Assembly: GCA_039818825.1 (NCBI GenBank)
Contig: JBCBTD010000053.1
Coordinates: 1 to 28,394, forward strand
DNA from: JBCBTD01 sp039818825
GTDB taxonomy: Bacteria > Pseudomonadota > Alphaproteobacteria > Geminicoccales > Geminicoccaceae
DNA length: 28,394 nucleotides
Direction of reading: 5' to 3'
In this document: positions 13,754-21,707 of the stretch, in pieces
Layout: every line of letters begins with the position of its first letter
How positions within the stretch are numbered: the stretch's first letter is position 1
Program-made: the position numbers and the translations under genes
The notes under the pieces: model-generated
Told to the model about the DNA's origin: nothing
The model's database searches: none
Seen by the model: the letters and a program-made list of their open reading frames with translations, nothing else

Positions 13754-15408
13754 GTTGGCGCCTTCTCGTGTGGTGCCGTGGCCGGCTCGGCCTCGGACAG
13801 GATTATCACGGGCAGTGGGGCATGGCCGCGGATCAGGTCGGCCGCTTTCTCGGCGAGCATGATGGTCGCGGCGTTGGTATTGGCGGAGACGAGGAGCGGC
13901 ATCGCGGCGCTGTCGCAGACCCTCAGGCCTTCGATGCCACGAACCTTCAACTCCAGGTCGACAACGGCATGGGCATCGTCATCAGGGCCCATCGCGCAAG
14001 TTGCAACCGGGTGGTAGTCGGTCTTGGCGTGCTGGCCGGCATAGGCCGCGATCTCGTCGTCGGTCTCGACGTCGGGTCCCGGCAGCGCCTCCCGGCGCAC
14101 CAGCGCTTGCAGTGCCGGCTGCGCCATGATCTGGCGCGCCACGCGGAAGCCCTTGATCGACATCGCCCGGTCGTACGGGTCGGCCCAGTAGTTTGGATCG
14201 ATGTTCGGTGCTGCCTTCGGATCGGCGTTCGGTAGCGTCACCGAGCCGCGTGAGCGCGGCCTTAGGAACGCCGAATTCAGAGTCACACCATCCTGGTCGA
14301 GCCGCTTCAAGTCTTGCTCCAGGCCCGAGCCGAGCATGAAGTGGAACTGGATGTCGGGATAGCGCTCGCCGTCGTCTGCGAACCAGAAGCCGCCCGCGTC
14401 GACCAGGTTGGACGCCACCGGCCCCTTGCGAAACAGCACGTACTGGATGCCGGCCCAGAGCGTGTGGTGCAGCTTGGCCACGTGGTCGTAGCTGTCGGCG
14501 GCCTTCAGTTCGCTGACCACGTAAACGTCGACGTGGTCCTGGAGGTTGCGGCCGACTCCGGGCAAGTCGCGTTGCACGGCGATCCCATGGCCTCGCAGCT
14601 CGTCGGCAGGCCCGATGCCCGAGAGCAGCAGCAGCCGCGGCGAGCCGATGGCGCCGGCGGTGACCAGCACCTCGCGTCTGGCCCGCACGGTCTCAACTTT
14701 GCCGCCACGGCTGATCTCCACGCCCGCGGCGCGGCCCCGCTCGACGATGATGCGTGTCGCCAGCGCCTCCGTCAGCAGCTCGATACTGCCGCGCTTCATT
14801 GCCGGGTGGAGGTAAGCGCCGGCTGCGGAGCAGCGTCGCGCCGCTCGTTGGGTGAGTTGGTAGAAGCCGACGCCCTCCTGCCGCGCGCCGTTGAAATCGG
14901 TGTTGTGCGGAAGACCCGCTTGCTGGCCGGCGCGGATGAAGGCCTTGGAGACCGGCAAGGGATTGACCGGGTAGGCGATGCCCAACGGTCCCTCGCTGCC
15001 GTGGAAGGCATCGTTCCAGACCTCGTTGCCTTCGGAGCGACGGAAGTACGGCAGGCACTCGGCAAAGCCCCAGCCGCTGCATCCGGCTTCGTCGCGCCAG
15101 CGGTCGAAGTCGCCGGCATTGCCGCGGTTGTAGAGTTGGGCGTTGATCGACGAACCACCCCCGAGGATCTTGCCCTGGGGATAGCTGTAGGGTCGGTTGC
15201 CGATGTGCTTCTGCGGTACCGTCGACCAGCCCCAGTCGGCGCGGCCGTTGGTTAGCTTGGCGAAGCCCGCGGGCATGTGGATGTAGGGATGGCGGTCGCG
15301 TTTGCCGGCCTCCAGCAGGCAGATCTTCACATCGGGGTCCTCGGACAGTCGGCCCGCGAGGACGCAGCCAGCGGGGCCGCCGCCGACGATGACGTAGTCG
15401 AACTCCAT
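13750..15408 (-). CDS. GMC oxidoreductase, choline-dehydrogenase-like
   Basis: FAD-dependent alcohol dehydrogenase or oxidase of the glucose-methanol-choline family, 552 aa. It begins with the FAD-binding strand FDYVIVGGGPAGCVLAGRLSE, has GMC signature 1 (KILGGGSSINAQLYNRGN), signature 2 (GAIGSPRLLLLSGIGP) and the C-terminal active site (DYHPVATCAMG with H466; SANTNAATIM with N512). I choose the ATG at 15408, because GAGGAG (15415-15420) lies six bases upstream and the protein then starts just before the FAD motif; the open frame reaches 15477 but overlaps the Gfo/Idh gene. It likely oxidises a primary alcohol to an aldehyde that the aldehyde dehydrogenase of the same operon could take further (inference). 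Confidence 0.92.
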   Translation of the reverse strand: MEFDYVIVGGGPAGCVLAGRLSEDPDVKICLLEAGKRDRHPYIHMPAGFAKLTNGRADWGWSTVPQKHIGNRPYSYPQGKILGGGSSINAQLYNRGNAGDFDRWRDEAGCSGWGFAECLPYFRRSEGNEVWNDAFHGSEGPLGIAYPVNPLPVSKAFIRAGQQAGLPHNTDFNGARQEGVGFYQLTQRAARRCSAAGAYLHPAMKRGSIELLTEALATRIIVERGRAAGVEISRGGKVETVRARREVLVTAGAIGSPRLLLLSGIGPADELRGHGIAVQRDLPGVGRNLQDHVDVYVVSELKAADSYDHVAKLHHTLWAGIQYVLFRKGPVASNLVDAGGFWFADDGERYPDIQFHFMLGSGLEQDLKRLDQDGVTLNSAFLRPRSRGSVTLPNADPKAAPNIDPNYWADPYDRAMSIKGFRVARQIMAQPALQALVRREALPGPDVETDDEIAAYAGQHAKTDYHPVATCAMGPDDDAHAVVDLELKVRGIEGLRVCDSAAMPLLVSANTNAATIMLAEKAADLIRGHAPLPVIILSEAEPATAPHEKAPT

Positions 15409-15414
15409 GGTCAT

Positions 15415-15420
15415 CTCCTC
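15415..15420 (-). promoter_or_regulatory. ribosome binding site deciding the GMC start at 15408
   Basis: GAGGAG on the minus strand, overlapping the upstream gene's TGA. It directly abuts the ATG at 15414 but is ideally spaced (six bases) for the ATG at 15408. Confidence 0.6.
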
Positions 15421-16474
15421 AGCCCCATCGGTGGAGCGCGACACGCCGCCCGGTCGCGTCAGACTCTCGCGCCGCATCGATGATCGCGACTACCGCCCGC
15501 GCCTCGTCGGGCGTCACGGGCGGTGGTGCGCCAGTGGCGATGGCCGCGTGCATCGCCTCGTAGAACGAGAGCCAGCGGCCGGGTGGGGCGGTGAGCAACC
15601 GTGCCGGCCCGCCGTCGGCAGGGGTGAACCGCGCGGCGTGCTGGGACGCCTCGACGCCGAAGCCCGGTTCGAGCGGAGAGGTGCCGAGGCGCACCGCGGC
15701 CTCCTGCGCGTCGAAGCCGGTCTTGACCAGGCTGCCGCGCTCGCCGTGCACCTCGAAGCGAAGCGTGTGGTCGGCGGCCATGGTGCGGGCCAAGAGCGTT
15801 GCCCGCCAGCCGTCGCCGCCGCAGCGGAGACAAAAGGCATCGTCGACGCCGCCACCTTCGACGTCGGTGGCGAGGTCGGCGAAGAGCCACTGCGGTGGCC
15901 CGAGCAGAACCAGCATCTGGTCGATCAGATGCGGGCCGAGGTCGTAGAGAAGGCCGGAGCCAGCGGCTGTCGCCTCGCTCCGCCATCCGCGGAGACCTGC
16001 CGCTTTGAAGCGGTCGATGCGGCTCTCGAACGACAGCACCCGGCCTAGGCGTCCGGCTTCGACCTCATGGCGCAGAAGCTGGAAATCGCCGTCGAAGCGG
16101 CGGTTGTGGTAGGCCGCGAGTAGTAGCCCCCGGTCCCGCGCCAAGGCGATCAGCGCGTCGGCCGTGCCGACGTCCAGAGTGAACGGCTTGTCGACCAGCA
16201 CGTGCTTGCCGGCGTCCAGCGCGGCGCGAGCGAGCGGCGCATGGGTGGCGTTCGGCGAGGCAATCACGACGAGGTCGACGTCATCGCGGGCGAACAGTGC
16301 CTGCGGTGTGGCGACCGCGTCGACACCTGGAAAGGCCGATGCGAGTTCGGCGGGTTGGCTCGTCGCGCAGGCGCGGAACGCGAAGCCCGCGGGCGCGAAG
16401 AAGGGGCTGTGGAAGCAGCGCCCGGCGAGGCCAAAGCCGACGAGACCGATGCCGATGGTGCCGTTCGTCGTCAC
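15419..16474 (-). CDS. Gfo/Idh/MocA-family oxidoreductase (first of two)
   Basis: NAD(P)-dependent dehydrogenase of 351 aa. The Rossmann motif is IGLVGFGLAGR (residues 9-19), then VVIASPNATHAPLARAALDAGKHVLVDKPFT with the catalytic-type lysine K96 (EKP-type motif, here DKP). The second domain contains YHNRRFDGDFQLLRHEV and GSGLLYDLGPHLIDQMLVLLG, the DxGxHxxD region. A GTG start at 16474 places the Rossmann motif properly; the open frame extends to 16600 inside the SDR gene, and that part is basic and unlike the family. It begins eight bases after the SDR stop. Such enzymes oxidise or reduce sugars, inositols or their derivatives; in an operon with a sugar importer and a pyranose-type GMC enzyme, a sugar or keto-sugar is the likely substrate. 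Confidence 0.9.
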   Translation of the reverse strand: MTTNGTIGIGLVGFGLAGRCFHSPFFAPAGFAFRACATSQPAELASAFPGVDAVATPQALFARDDVDLVVIASPNATHAPLARAALDAGKHVLVDKPFTLDVGTADALIALARDRGLLLAAYHNRRFDGDFQLLRHEVEAGRLGRVLSFESRIDRFKAAGLRGWRSEATAAGSGLLYDLGPHLIDQMLVLLGPPQWLFADLATDVEGGGVDDAFCLRCGGDGWRATLLARTMAADHTLRFEVHGERGSLVKTGFDAQEAAVRLGTSPLEPGFGVEASQHAARFTPADGGPARLLTAPPGRWLSFYEAMHAAIATGAPPPVTPDEARAVVAIIDAARESDATGRRVALHRWG

Positions 16475-16482
16475 GGGCTCTC

Positions 16483-17238
16483 TCAAAGGCTGGGGACGGC
16501 GAGCGCGCCGTCGACGTTGACCACGCTGCCGGTGGCGAAGCCGAAGCCGCCGCTGACCAAGCCGGCGACGGCGCGGCCGACGTCCTCGGGCTCGCCCCAC
16601 CGCCGCGCCGGCACGAGACCGTCCTGGATGCAGGCGTCGTAGGCGGCTTCGACTGCCTGCGTCATCGCAGTGCGGATGATGCCCGGGCGGACCTCGAACA
16701 CGGCGATACGCTCGGGCGCGAGGCGTAGCGCCAGGGCCTTCGTCACCATCGCGAGCGCTGCTTTGCTGGCGCAGTAATCGGCGCGCTCGGGTGAGGCCCG
16801 CTCGGCGCTGACGGAGGTCACGTTGACGATCGCGCGGCCGGCGCGGGGAACGCGTTGCGCGAGCATTCGCTTGGCAGCGGCTTGGGCCAGGAACAGCGTG
16901 CCGCGCAGGTTCACGGCAATCACCCGATCGAAATGCTCCGGCGTGAGGCCAAGCAGGTCACCGCGCACGGGCGAGCCGATCCCTGCGTTGTTGACCAGCA
17001 CCTGGAGCTGCTCGCCGGCGGCGTCGAGCACGGCCTCATGGCTCCTGATCTCGGCCAGATCGAAGGCGACGAACCGAGCTTCCGCGCCGAGGTCCGACAA
17101 CTCGGTCAAGATCGGAGACGGCTCACTTGACTTGAGGTCGGCGACGATGAGATCGAAGCCGGCCTCGGCGAGGGCGAGCGCAATCGCTCGGCCGATGCCG
17201 CGGCGCGCACCGGTGACGATGGCGACCGGCCGGTTCAC
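16483..17238 (-). CDS. short-chain dehydrogenase/reductase (classical SDR)
   Basis: NAD(P)-dependent oxidoreductase of 251 aa. The cofactor motif TGARRGIG is at residues 9-16, NNAG at 83-86, catalytic Ser at 142 (NVTSVSA), and YxxxK as Y155 and K159 (ADYCASK). The C-terminus GFATGSVVNVDGAL is typical of FabG-like SDRs. The GTG start at 17238 overlaps the TGA of the upstream GMC gene (GTGA); the open frame extends much further upstream but only as a shadow inside that gene. It may reduce or oxidise a ketone or alcohol made by the neighbouring oxidoreductases. The substrate cannot be assigned. Confidence 0.92.
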   Translation of the reverse strand: MNRPVAIVTGARRGIGRAIALALAEAGFDLIVADLKSSEPSPILTELSDLGAEARFVAFDLAEIRSHEAVLDAAGEQLQVLVNNAGIGSPVRGDLLGLTPEHFDRVIAVNLRGTLFLAQAAAKRMLAQRVPRAGRAIVNVTSVSAERASPERADYCASKAALAMVTKALALRLAPERIAVFEVRPGIIRTAMTQAVEAAYDACIQDGLVPARRWGEPEDVGRAVAGLVSGGFGFATGSVVNVDGALAVPSL

Positions 17239-18725
17239 GCGGAAAGCTCCAAACGGCGGATGTGATCCGCCGTGCGCAAGGCGAGGGCGGCCACGGTGAG
17301 CGCCGGGTTCACCGCCGCCGAGGTCGGCAGGCAGGACGCGTCGGCCACGAACAGGTTCGGGTGGTCGAACGCTCGGCCGAACACGTCGAGCGGTGCCTCG
17401 GTACCGTCCGTGCCGATGCGCACCGTTCCGCATTGATGCGACGGCGTACGGCCGTCGAACATCCGGCTCAGCACGATCGGGAAGCCGGCCCGCCGCAGGA
17501 GGCGCTTCAGGCGCGCGACCAGCGCCTGGTGGGTGTGCAGGTTGGAGCGCGTCCATGCCAGCCGGATGCGGTTGCCCTCCAGGGTGATCCGGCTGTCCGG
17601 CCGCGGCAGATCTTCGGTGATGGCGTAGAAGTCGACGGCATGGCGGGCGATCCAGTCGAGCACGATGCCCGGGACGCGCTCGACCTGGCCGCGCAGGATT
17701 TCGCCGGATACCCGCCCGAGCAGTTGGACGTTGCCGAGCGGCGGGCCGCCCTCACCGTCGCCCCAGTACCAGTCGTTCAGCCCGAAGGTTTTCTGATGGA
17801 CGCTGTCGTTGAGAAAGCGGGGGTCGATCGCGATGATGGCACTGGCGTTGTGGTTCATGAAATTGCGGCCGACCTGGTCGGACCGGTTGCCAAGGCCGGA
17901 GGCGAGTAGCAGCGCCGCCGACTGCACGGCACCGGCGGCCAGCACTACGAGCTTCGGCGTCGCGCGCGCCTGCTCGCCCTCGCGCTCGTAGTGGACGGCG
18001 GCCACGGTGCGGCCATCGGGGGCGGTCTCGAGTCTTGTGACGCGTGCACCGGCGAGCAGCGTGAAGTCAGGGTCAGTCAGAGCCTGCGCGATGCCGCAGG
18101 TCTCGGCGTCCATCTTGCCCGAGCGGGTGTCCGGAAAGCCGTCCCACGGCGTGGCACCGCCGGCGAGCCAAGTGTCGACGTCGACGCCGAGTGGTAAGGA
18201 GAACGGCCGGGCCCCGGCTCGTTCGAGCCGCGCCCGCACCGCAGCCAGGGCCGGCTCGTCGACCACCGGCGGGAACGGGTACGCGCCGGTGTGTGGCGGC
18301 TCGGTCGGATCCTCGTCGGCCGTGCCGCGCACCTGGTAGAGCTTTTCTGCCGCGTCGTACCAAGGCGCCAGCTCAGCGTAAGGGAACGGCCAGGCGGGCG
18401 AGATACCATCCTCTTCGGCGACGGCCTCGAAGTCGCGCTCGCGGTAGCGGATCAGGACGGCACCGTAGAACTTGGAATTGCCGCCGACATTGTAATGGTT
18501 GCCGGGGACGAACGTTTTGCCACCGGCATCGAGCCAAGTCTCGTCGGGCCGAAAGTGACCGTTGACGAAGACGGCGCGCGGGTCGCGCGCGTGGGCGTCG
18601 GCGGGGATCGGTCGGCCGCGCTCAAGCATGAGCACGCGGGCGCCAGCCCCGGCGAGGCCCGCAGCGACCGACGCCCCGCCCATCCCGCTTCCGATGATGA
18701 CCACGTCCGGTGTGCCCGTGCCCAT
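17235..18725 (-). CDS. GMC-family oxidoreductase, pyranose-oxidase / glucoside-3-dehydrogenase-like
   Basis: FAD-dependent oxidoreductase of 496 aa from the GMC branch that acts on sugars. The N-terminal FAD motif is VVIIGSGMGGASVAAGLAGAGARVLMLERG (GSGMGG at 12-17), with VPGNHYNVGGNSKFYGAVL near 73-91 in place of the classical signature 1. The C-terminus carries the catalytic pair in TPSHQCGTVRIG (H430) and SAAVNPALTVAALALR (N473). This HQCGT/NPALT layout is seen in pyranose oxidases, glucoside 3-dehydrogenases and related enzymes. No signal peptide is evident. It starts three bases after the ABC ATPase stop and overlaps the SDR gene by four bases. A role in oxidising an imported sugar or glycoside to a keto-sugar is plausible but inferred. 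Confidence 0.88.
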   Translation of the reverse strand: MGTGTPDVVIIGSGMGGASVAAGLAGAGARVLMLERGRPIPADAHARDPRAVFVNGHFRPDETWLDAGGKTFVPGNHYNVGGNSKFYGAVLIRYRERDFEAVAEEDGISPAWPFPYAELAPWYDAAEKLYQVRGTADEDPTEPPHTGAYPFPPVVDEPALAAVRARLERAGARPFSLPLGVDVDTWLAGGATPWDGFPDTRSGKMDAETCGIAQALTDPDFTLLAGARVTRLETAPDGRTVAAVHYEREGEQARATPKLVVLAAGAVQSAALLLASGLGNRSDQVGRNFMNHNASAIIAIDPRFLNDSVHQKTFGLNDWYWGDGEGGPPLGNVQLLGRVSGEILRGQVERVPGIVLDWIARHAVDFYAITEDLPRPDSRITLEGNRIRLAWTRSNLHTHQALVARLKRLLRRAGFPIVLSRMFDGRTPSHQCGTVRIGTDGTEAPLDVFGRAFDHPNLFVADASCLPTSAAVNPALTVAALALRTADHIRRLELSA

Positions 18726-18728
18726 GGA

Positions 18729-19841
18729 TCAGCCGATCCGCTGTTCGGTCGAGGGGTCGAACACGACAGCCTTGTCCATGTTGATGGCAAACGGGAAGCG
18801 GTCGCCCGCCTTGACGTCGACGTCGGCGCGAAAGCGTCCCACGACCTCGACGCCGCCCAGTTGGCTGACGACGAAGGTGTCGGAGCCGGCTGGCTCGGTC
18901 ACTTCGACCGTGGTCTCCAGTGTGTGCACGGCGTTGGACTTGCGATCGGCGCCATCGAGATCGGTGATCGCCTCGGGGCGGATGCCGAGCACGATCTCGC
19001 GGCCATCATGGGCGCCGAGGTCGGAGCCAGGGCGGAACGGGACCGTCGCCTGGTGGCCGCTCGCGAGGCTGACCCGCGCCGCCGGCAGGCCGTTCTCGAT
19101 CGTGATCGTCGCCGGGAACAGGTTCATCGACGGCGAACCCATGAAGCCGGCGACGAACGTGTTGGCCGGGCGGTCGTAGATTTCCTTGGGCGTGCCGAGC
19201 TGTTGAACGTGACCCTGGTACATCACGGCGATCCGGGTCGAGAGCGTCATCGCCTCGATCTGGTCGTGCGTGACGTAAACGATCGTGGTGCCGAGCTTTT
19301 GGTGCAGCTTCTTGATCTCGGTGCGCATGTCGACACGCAGCTTCGCGTCGAGGTTCGACAGGGGCTCGTCGAACAGGAACACGTCGGGCTCGCGCACCAG
19401 CGCCCGGCCCATCGCGACGCGCTGACGCTGACCGCCGGAGAGCTGGCCCGGCTTGCGGTTCAGGAGCGGTGTGATTTGGAGAAGATCCGCCACCGCGGCG
19501 ATCGCCTTTTCCCGCTCGGGCTTCGGCACGCCATGCATCTCGAGGCCGAAGGCGATGTTCTGCTTGACCGTCATGTTCGGGTAGAGCGCGTAGCTCTGGA
19601 ACACCATGGCGATGTTGCGCCTGGCCGGATGCACCTCGTTCATGCGGCGGCCACGGATGGCGATCTCGCCCGCGCTGATCCCTTCCAGCCCGGCGATCAT
19701 GTTGAGCAGAGTCGACTTGCCGCAGCCGGAGGGACCGACCAGCACCAGGAACTCGCCCTCCTCGACGATGATGTCGACTTGATGTAGCACCTTCATGCTG
19801 CCGTAGGACTTGGTGACGTCTTTGATGTCGAGAAAACCCAT
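18729..19841 (-). CDS. sugar ABC transporter ATP-binding protein (MalK/UgpC/MsmK family)
   Basis: ATPase of a carbohydrate ABC importer, 370 aa. Walker A GPSGCGKST (36-44), Q-loop FQSYALYPNMTV, signature LSGGQ (134-138), Walker B VFLFDE (154-159), D-loop SNLD and switch H192 (YVTHDQIEAMT) are all intact. A C-terminal TOBE region (about 235-365) follows, as in MalK/UgpC proteins. It is cytoplasmic and energises the two permeases encoded just upstream, starting four bases after the second permease stop. The family is often shared between importers, so it may serve others too. Confidence 0.96.
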   Translation of the reverse strand: MGFLDIKDVTKSYGSMKVLHQVDIIVEEGEFLVLVGPSGCGKSTLLNMIAGLEGISAGEIAIRGRRMNEVHPARRNIAMVFQSYALYPNMTVKQNIAFGLEMHGVPKPEREKAIAAVADLLQITPLLNRKPGQLSGGQRQRVAMGRALVREPDVFLFDEPLSNLDAKLRVDMRTEIKKLHQKLGTTIVYVTHDQIEAMTLSTRIAVMYQGHVQQLGTPKEIYDRPANTFVAGFMGSPSMNLFPATITIENGLPAARVSLASGHQATVPFRPGSDLGAHDGREIVLGIRPEAITDLDGADRKSNAVHTLETTVEVTEPAGSDTFVVSQLGGVEVVGRFRADVDVKAGDRFPFAINMDKAVVFDPSTEQRIG

Positions 19842-19845
19842 GGTC

Positions 19846-20745
19846 TCAACCTTTCACCGAGCCAGCCATCAGCCCGCGTACGAAATAACGGCCGGCCACG
19901 ACGTAGACGAGAAGCGTCGGCAGTGCCGCCATGATCGCGCCGGCGAAATGGACGTTGTACTCTTTGACCCCGGTCGATGAACTGACGAGGTTGTTGAGCG
20001 CCACCGTCATCGGCTGACTGTCGAAGTCGGCAAAGGAAGCGCCGAACAGAAAGTCGTTCCAGATGTTGGTGAACTGCCAAATGACGCAGACGACGATGAT
20101 CGGTCCCGAACTCGGCAGCATGATCCGGCGGAAGATGGTGAAAAAGCCGGCGCCGTCGATCTGCGCAGCGCGGACCAACTCGGTCGGGAACTGGGCGTAG
20201 TAGTTGCGGAAGTAGAGCGTCGAGAAGCCGATGCCGTAGACCACGTGGACGAACACGAGGCCGCTGACGGTTCCGGCAATGCCCATGAGCCCCAGCATCC
20301 GCGCCATCGGGATCAAAACGATCTGGAAGGGGATGAAGCAGCCGAAGAGCAGCAGGCCGAACACCACGGTCGCGCCGCGGAACTGCCACTTGGTCAGCAC
20401 GTAGCCGTTGAGGGCGCCGAGAATGGTCGAGATGATGACCGCTGGCGTCACCATCATGAACGAGTTGAGGAAGTACGGGCGCAGCCCGGTGGGCTCGACG
20501 CCGACCTGGGCGCTCGACCATGCCTGCAGCCACGGCTCAGCCGTCCACGTCCTGGGCAGCGCCATCATGGCGCCAGCCTGGATCTCGGCCAGTGGCTTCA
20601 GTGAGTTCACGAGCATCACGTACAGCGGCAGCAAGTAGTAGAACGCAAAGAGAATCAGGACAGCGTAGAGACCCCAACGTCCCCAGCGCGCGTTCGACCG
20701 TTCGCCCCCGACGCTTTGGGCACCGGCGACCACCGTCGCGCTCAT
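19846..20745 (-). CDS. sugar ABC transporter permease, MalG/GtsC type
   Basis: Inner-membrane permease of 299 aa with six helices and the EAA loop facing the ATPase (ELVRAAQIDGAGFFTIFRRIMLP). It ends with the MalG-like RYFVRGLMAGSVKG tail. The ATG at 20745 overlaps the TGA of the first permease (ATGA) and has AGAGGA upstream. The frame stays open to 21594 in that gene, but only as shadow. With the first permease it forms the channel for the sugar bound by the periplasmic protein at 21708-22949. Confidence 0.94.
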   Translation of the reverse strand: MSATVVAGAQSVGGERSNARWGRWGLYAVLILFAFYYLLPLYVMLVNSLKPLAEIQAGAMMALPRTWTAEPWLQAWSSAQVGVEPTGLRPYFLNSFMMVTPAVIISTILGALNGYVLTKWQFRGATVVFGLLLFGCFIPFQIVLIPMARMLGLMGIAGTVSGLVFVHVVYGIGFSTLYFRNYYAQFPTELVRAAQIDGAGFFTIFRRIMLPSSGPIIVVCVIWQFTNIWNDFLFGASFADFDSQPMTVALNNLVSSSTGVKEYNVHFAGAIMAALPTLLVYVVAGRYFVRGLMAGSVKG

Positions 20746-21644
20746 GACTTCCTCTCCCGCAACTCGGAGTAGAGGTAGGGCACGACGATCGCTGCTATGG
20801 TCATCAGCATGATGACCGCCGAAGCGGCGCCGATGCCCATCTGGTTGCGGGTGAAGGTGTAGGAGTACATGAACGTCGACGGCATCTCGGTGGCACGCCC
20901 GGGCCCGCCGTTCGTCAGTGCGACGACGAGGTCGTAGGTCTTGATCGCCATGTGGGCGAGGACCACGAACGCTGACATGAACGCGGGACGCAGCTGCGGA
21001 ATGATGATCCGACGGTAGAGAGCCATGTTGGAGGCACCGTCGATCCGCGCGGCCTTGAGCATCTCGTCGTCGATGCCACGCAGGCCGGCGAGGAACATCG
21101 CCATGACGAAGCCGCTGGTCTGCCATACGGCGGCAATGACGATGGTGTAGATCGCCATGTCGCGGTCTTTGATCCAGTCGAACTCGAAGCTGGTCCAACC
21201 CCAGGATTGCACCACCGCTTCGATGCCGATGCCGGGATCGAGCATCCACTTCCACGCGGTGCCGGTGACGATGAAGCTGAGGGCCATCGGATAGAGGTAG
21301 ATGGTGCGGAGCGCGCCCTCGGCGCGGATCTTCTGGTCGAGCAGGATCGCCAGTCCGAGGCCCAGGACGCAGCAGACGCCGATGTAGAGCGTGCCGAAGA
21401 TCAAGAGGTTGTGGAGTGCGATGTCCCACGCCCGCAGCGAGAACAGGTCGTCGTAGTTCTGCCAGCCGACCCAACCAAAGGTCGGCAGAATCTCGCTGTC
21501 GGTGAACGACAGGTAGATCGTGAAGACGATGAAGCCGTAGACGAAGACGACGACGATCGCGACGCTCGGGCTCAGGACGAGCCGAGGCAGCCATTCACGC
21601 AGCCAATCGCCGGCGTCACGCGCGCCTCGCGCCGTGGTCGCCAT
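20742..21644 (-). CDS. sugar ABC transporter permease, MalF/GtsB type
   Basis: Inner-membrane permease of 300 aa with six helices (first: LVLSPSVAIVVVFVYGFIVF). A periplasmic region follows helix 1, and the EAA loop reads EMLKAARIDGASNMALYRRIIIPQLRP. FNDSEIL-like periplasmic residues and the TNGGPGRATEMPSTFMY stretch are typical of this group. It lies 63 bases after the binding-protein stop; a strong stem-loop occupies that gap. It overlaps the second permease by four bases. Confidence 0.94.
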   Translation of the reverse strand: MATTARGARDAGDWLREWLPRLVLSPSVAIVVVFVYGFIVFTIYLSFTDSEILPTFGWVGWQNYDDLFSLRAWDIALHNLLIFGTLYIGVCCVLGLGLAILLDQKIRAEGALRTIYLYPMALSFIVTGTAWKWMLDPGIGIEAVVQSWGWTSFEFDWIKDRDMAIYTIVIAAVWQTSGFVMAMFLAGLRGIDDEMLKAARIDGASNMALYRRIIIPQLRPAFMSAFVVLAHMAIKTYDLVVALTNGGPGRATEMPSTFMYSYTFTRNQMGIGAASAVIMLMTIAAIVVPYLYSELRERKS

Positions 21645-21669
21645 CGGACGTGCCTCCCAGATCGGTCGC

Positions 21670-21696
21670 GGCGGGGTGGCGCGGCGCCACCCCGCC
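21670..21696 (-). promoter_or_regulatory. 13-bp stem-loop between the binding protein and permease genes
   Basis: GGCGGGGTGGCGC (21670-21682), one central base, and its exact reverse complement (21684-21696). No T-tract follows on the minus strand. It directly follows a periplasmic binding-protein gene, where hairpins commonly protect the upstream message and reduce downstream permease expression. The role is inferred. Confidence 0.7.
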
Positions 21697-21707
21697 AGCG
21701 CCTTGCC

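Noticed and set aside
18291..19787. 498-codon plus-strand open frame opposite the ABC ATPase and GMC genes
   Set aside because: It is the complement of two well-supported genes with intact catalytic motifs; the translation is low-complexity with no family signature. The same applies to the plus-strand frames at 21207-22934, 23066-24169 and 25542-26981.
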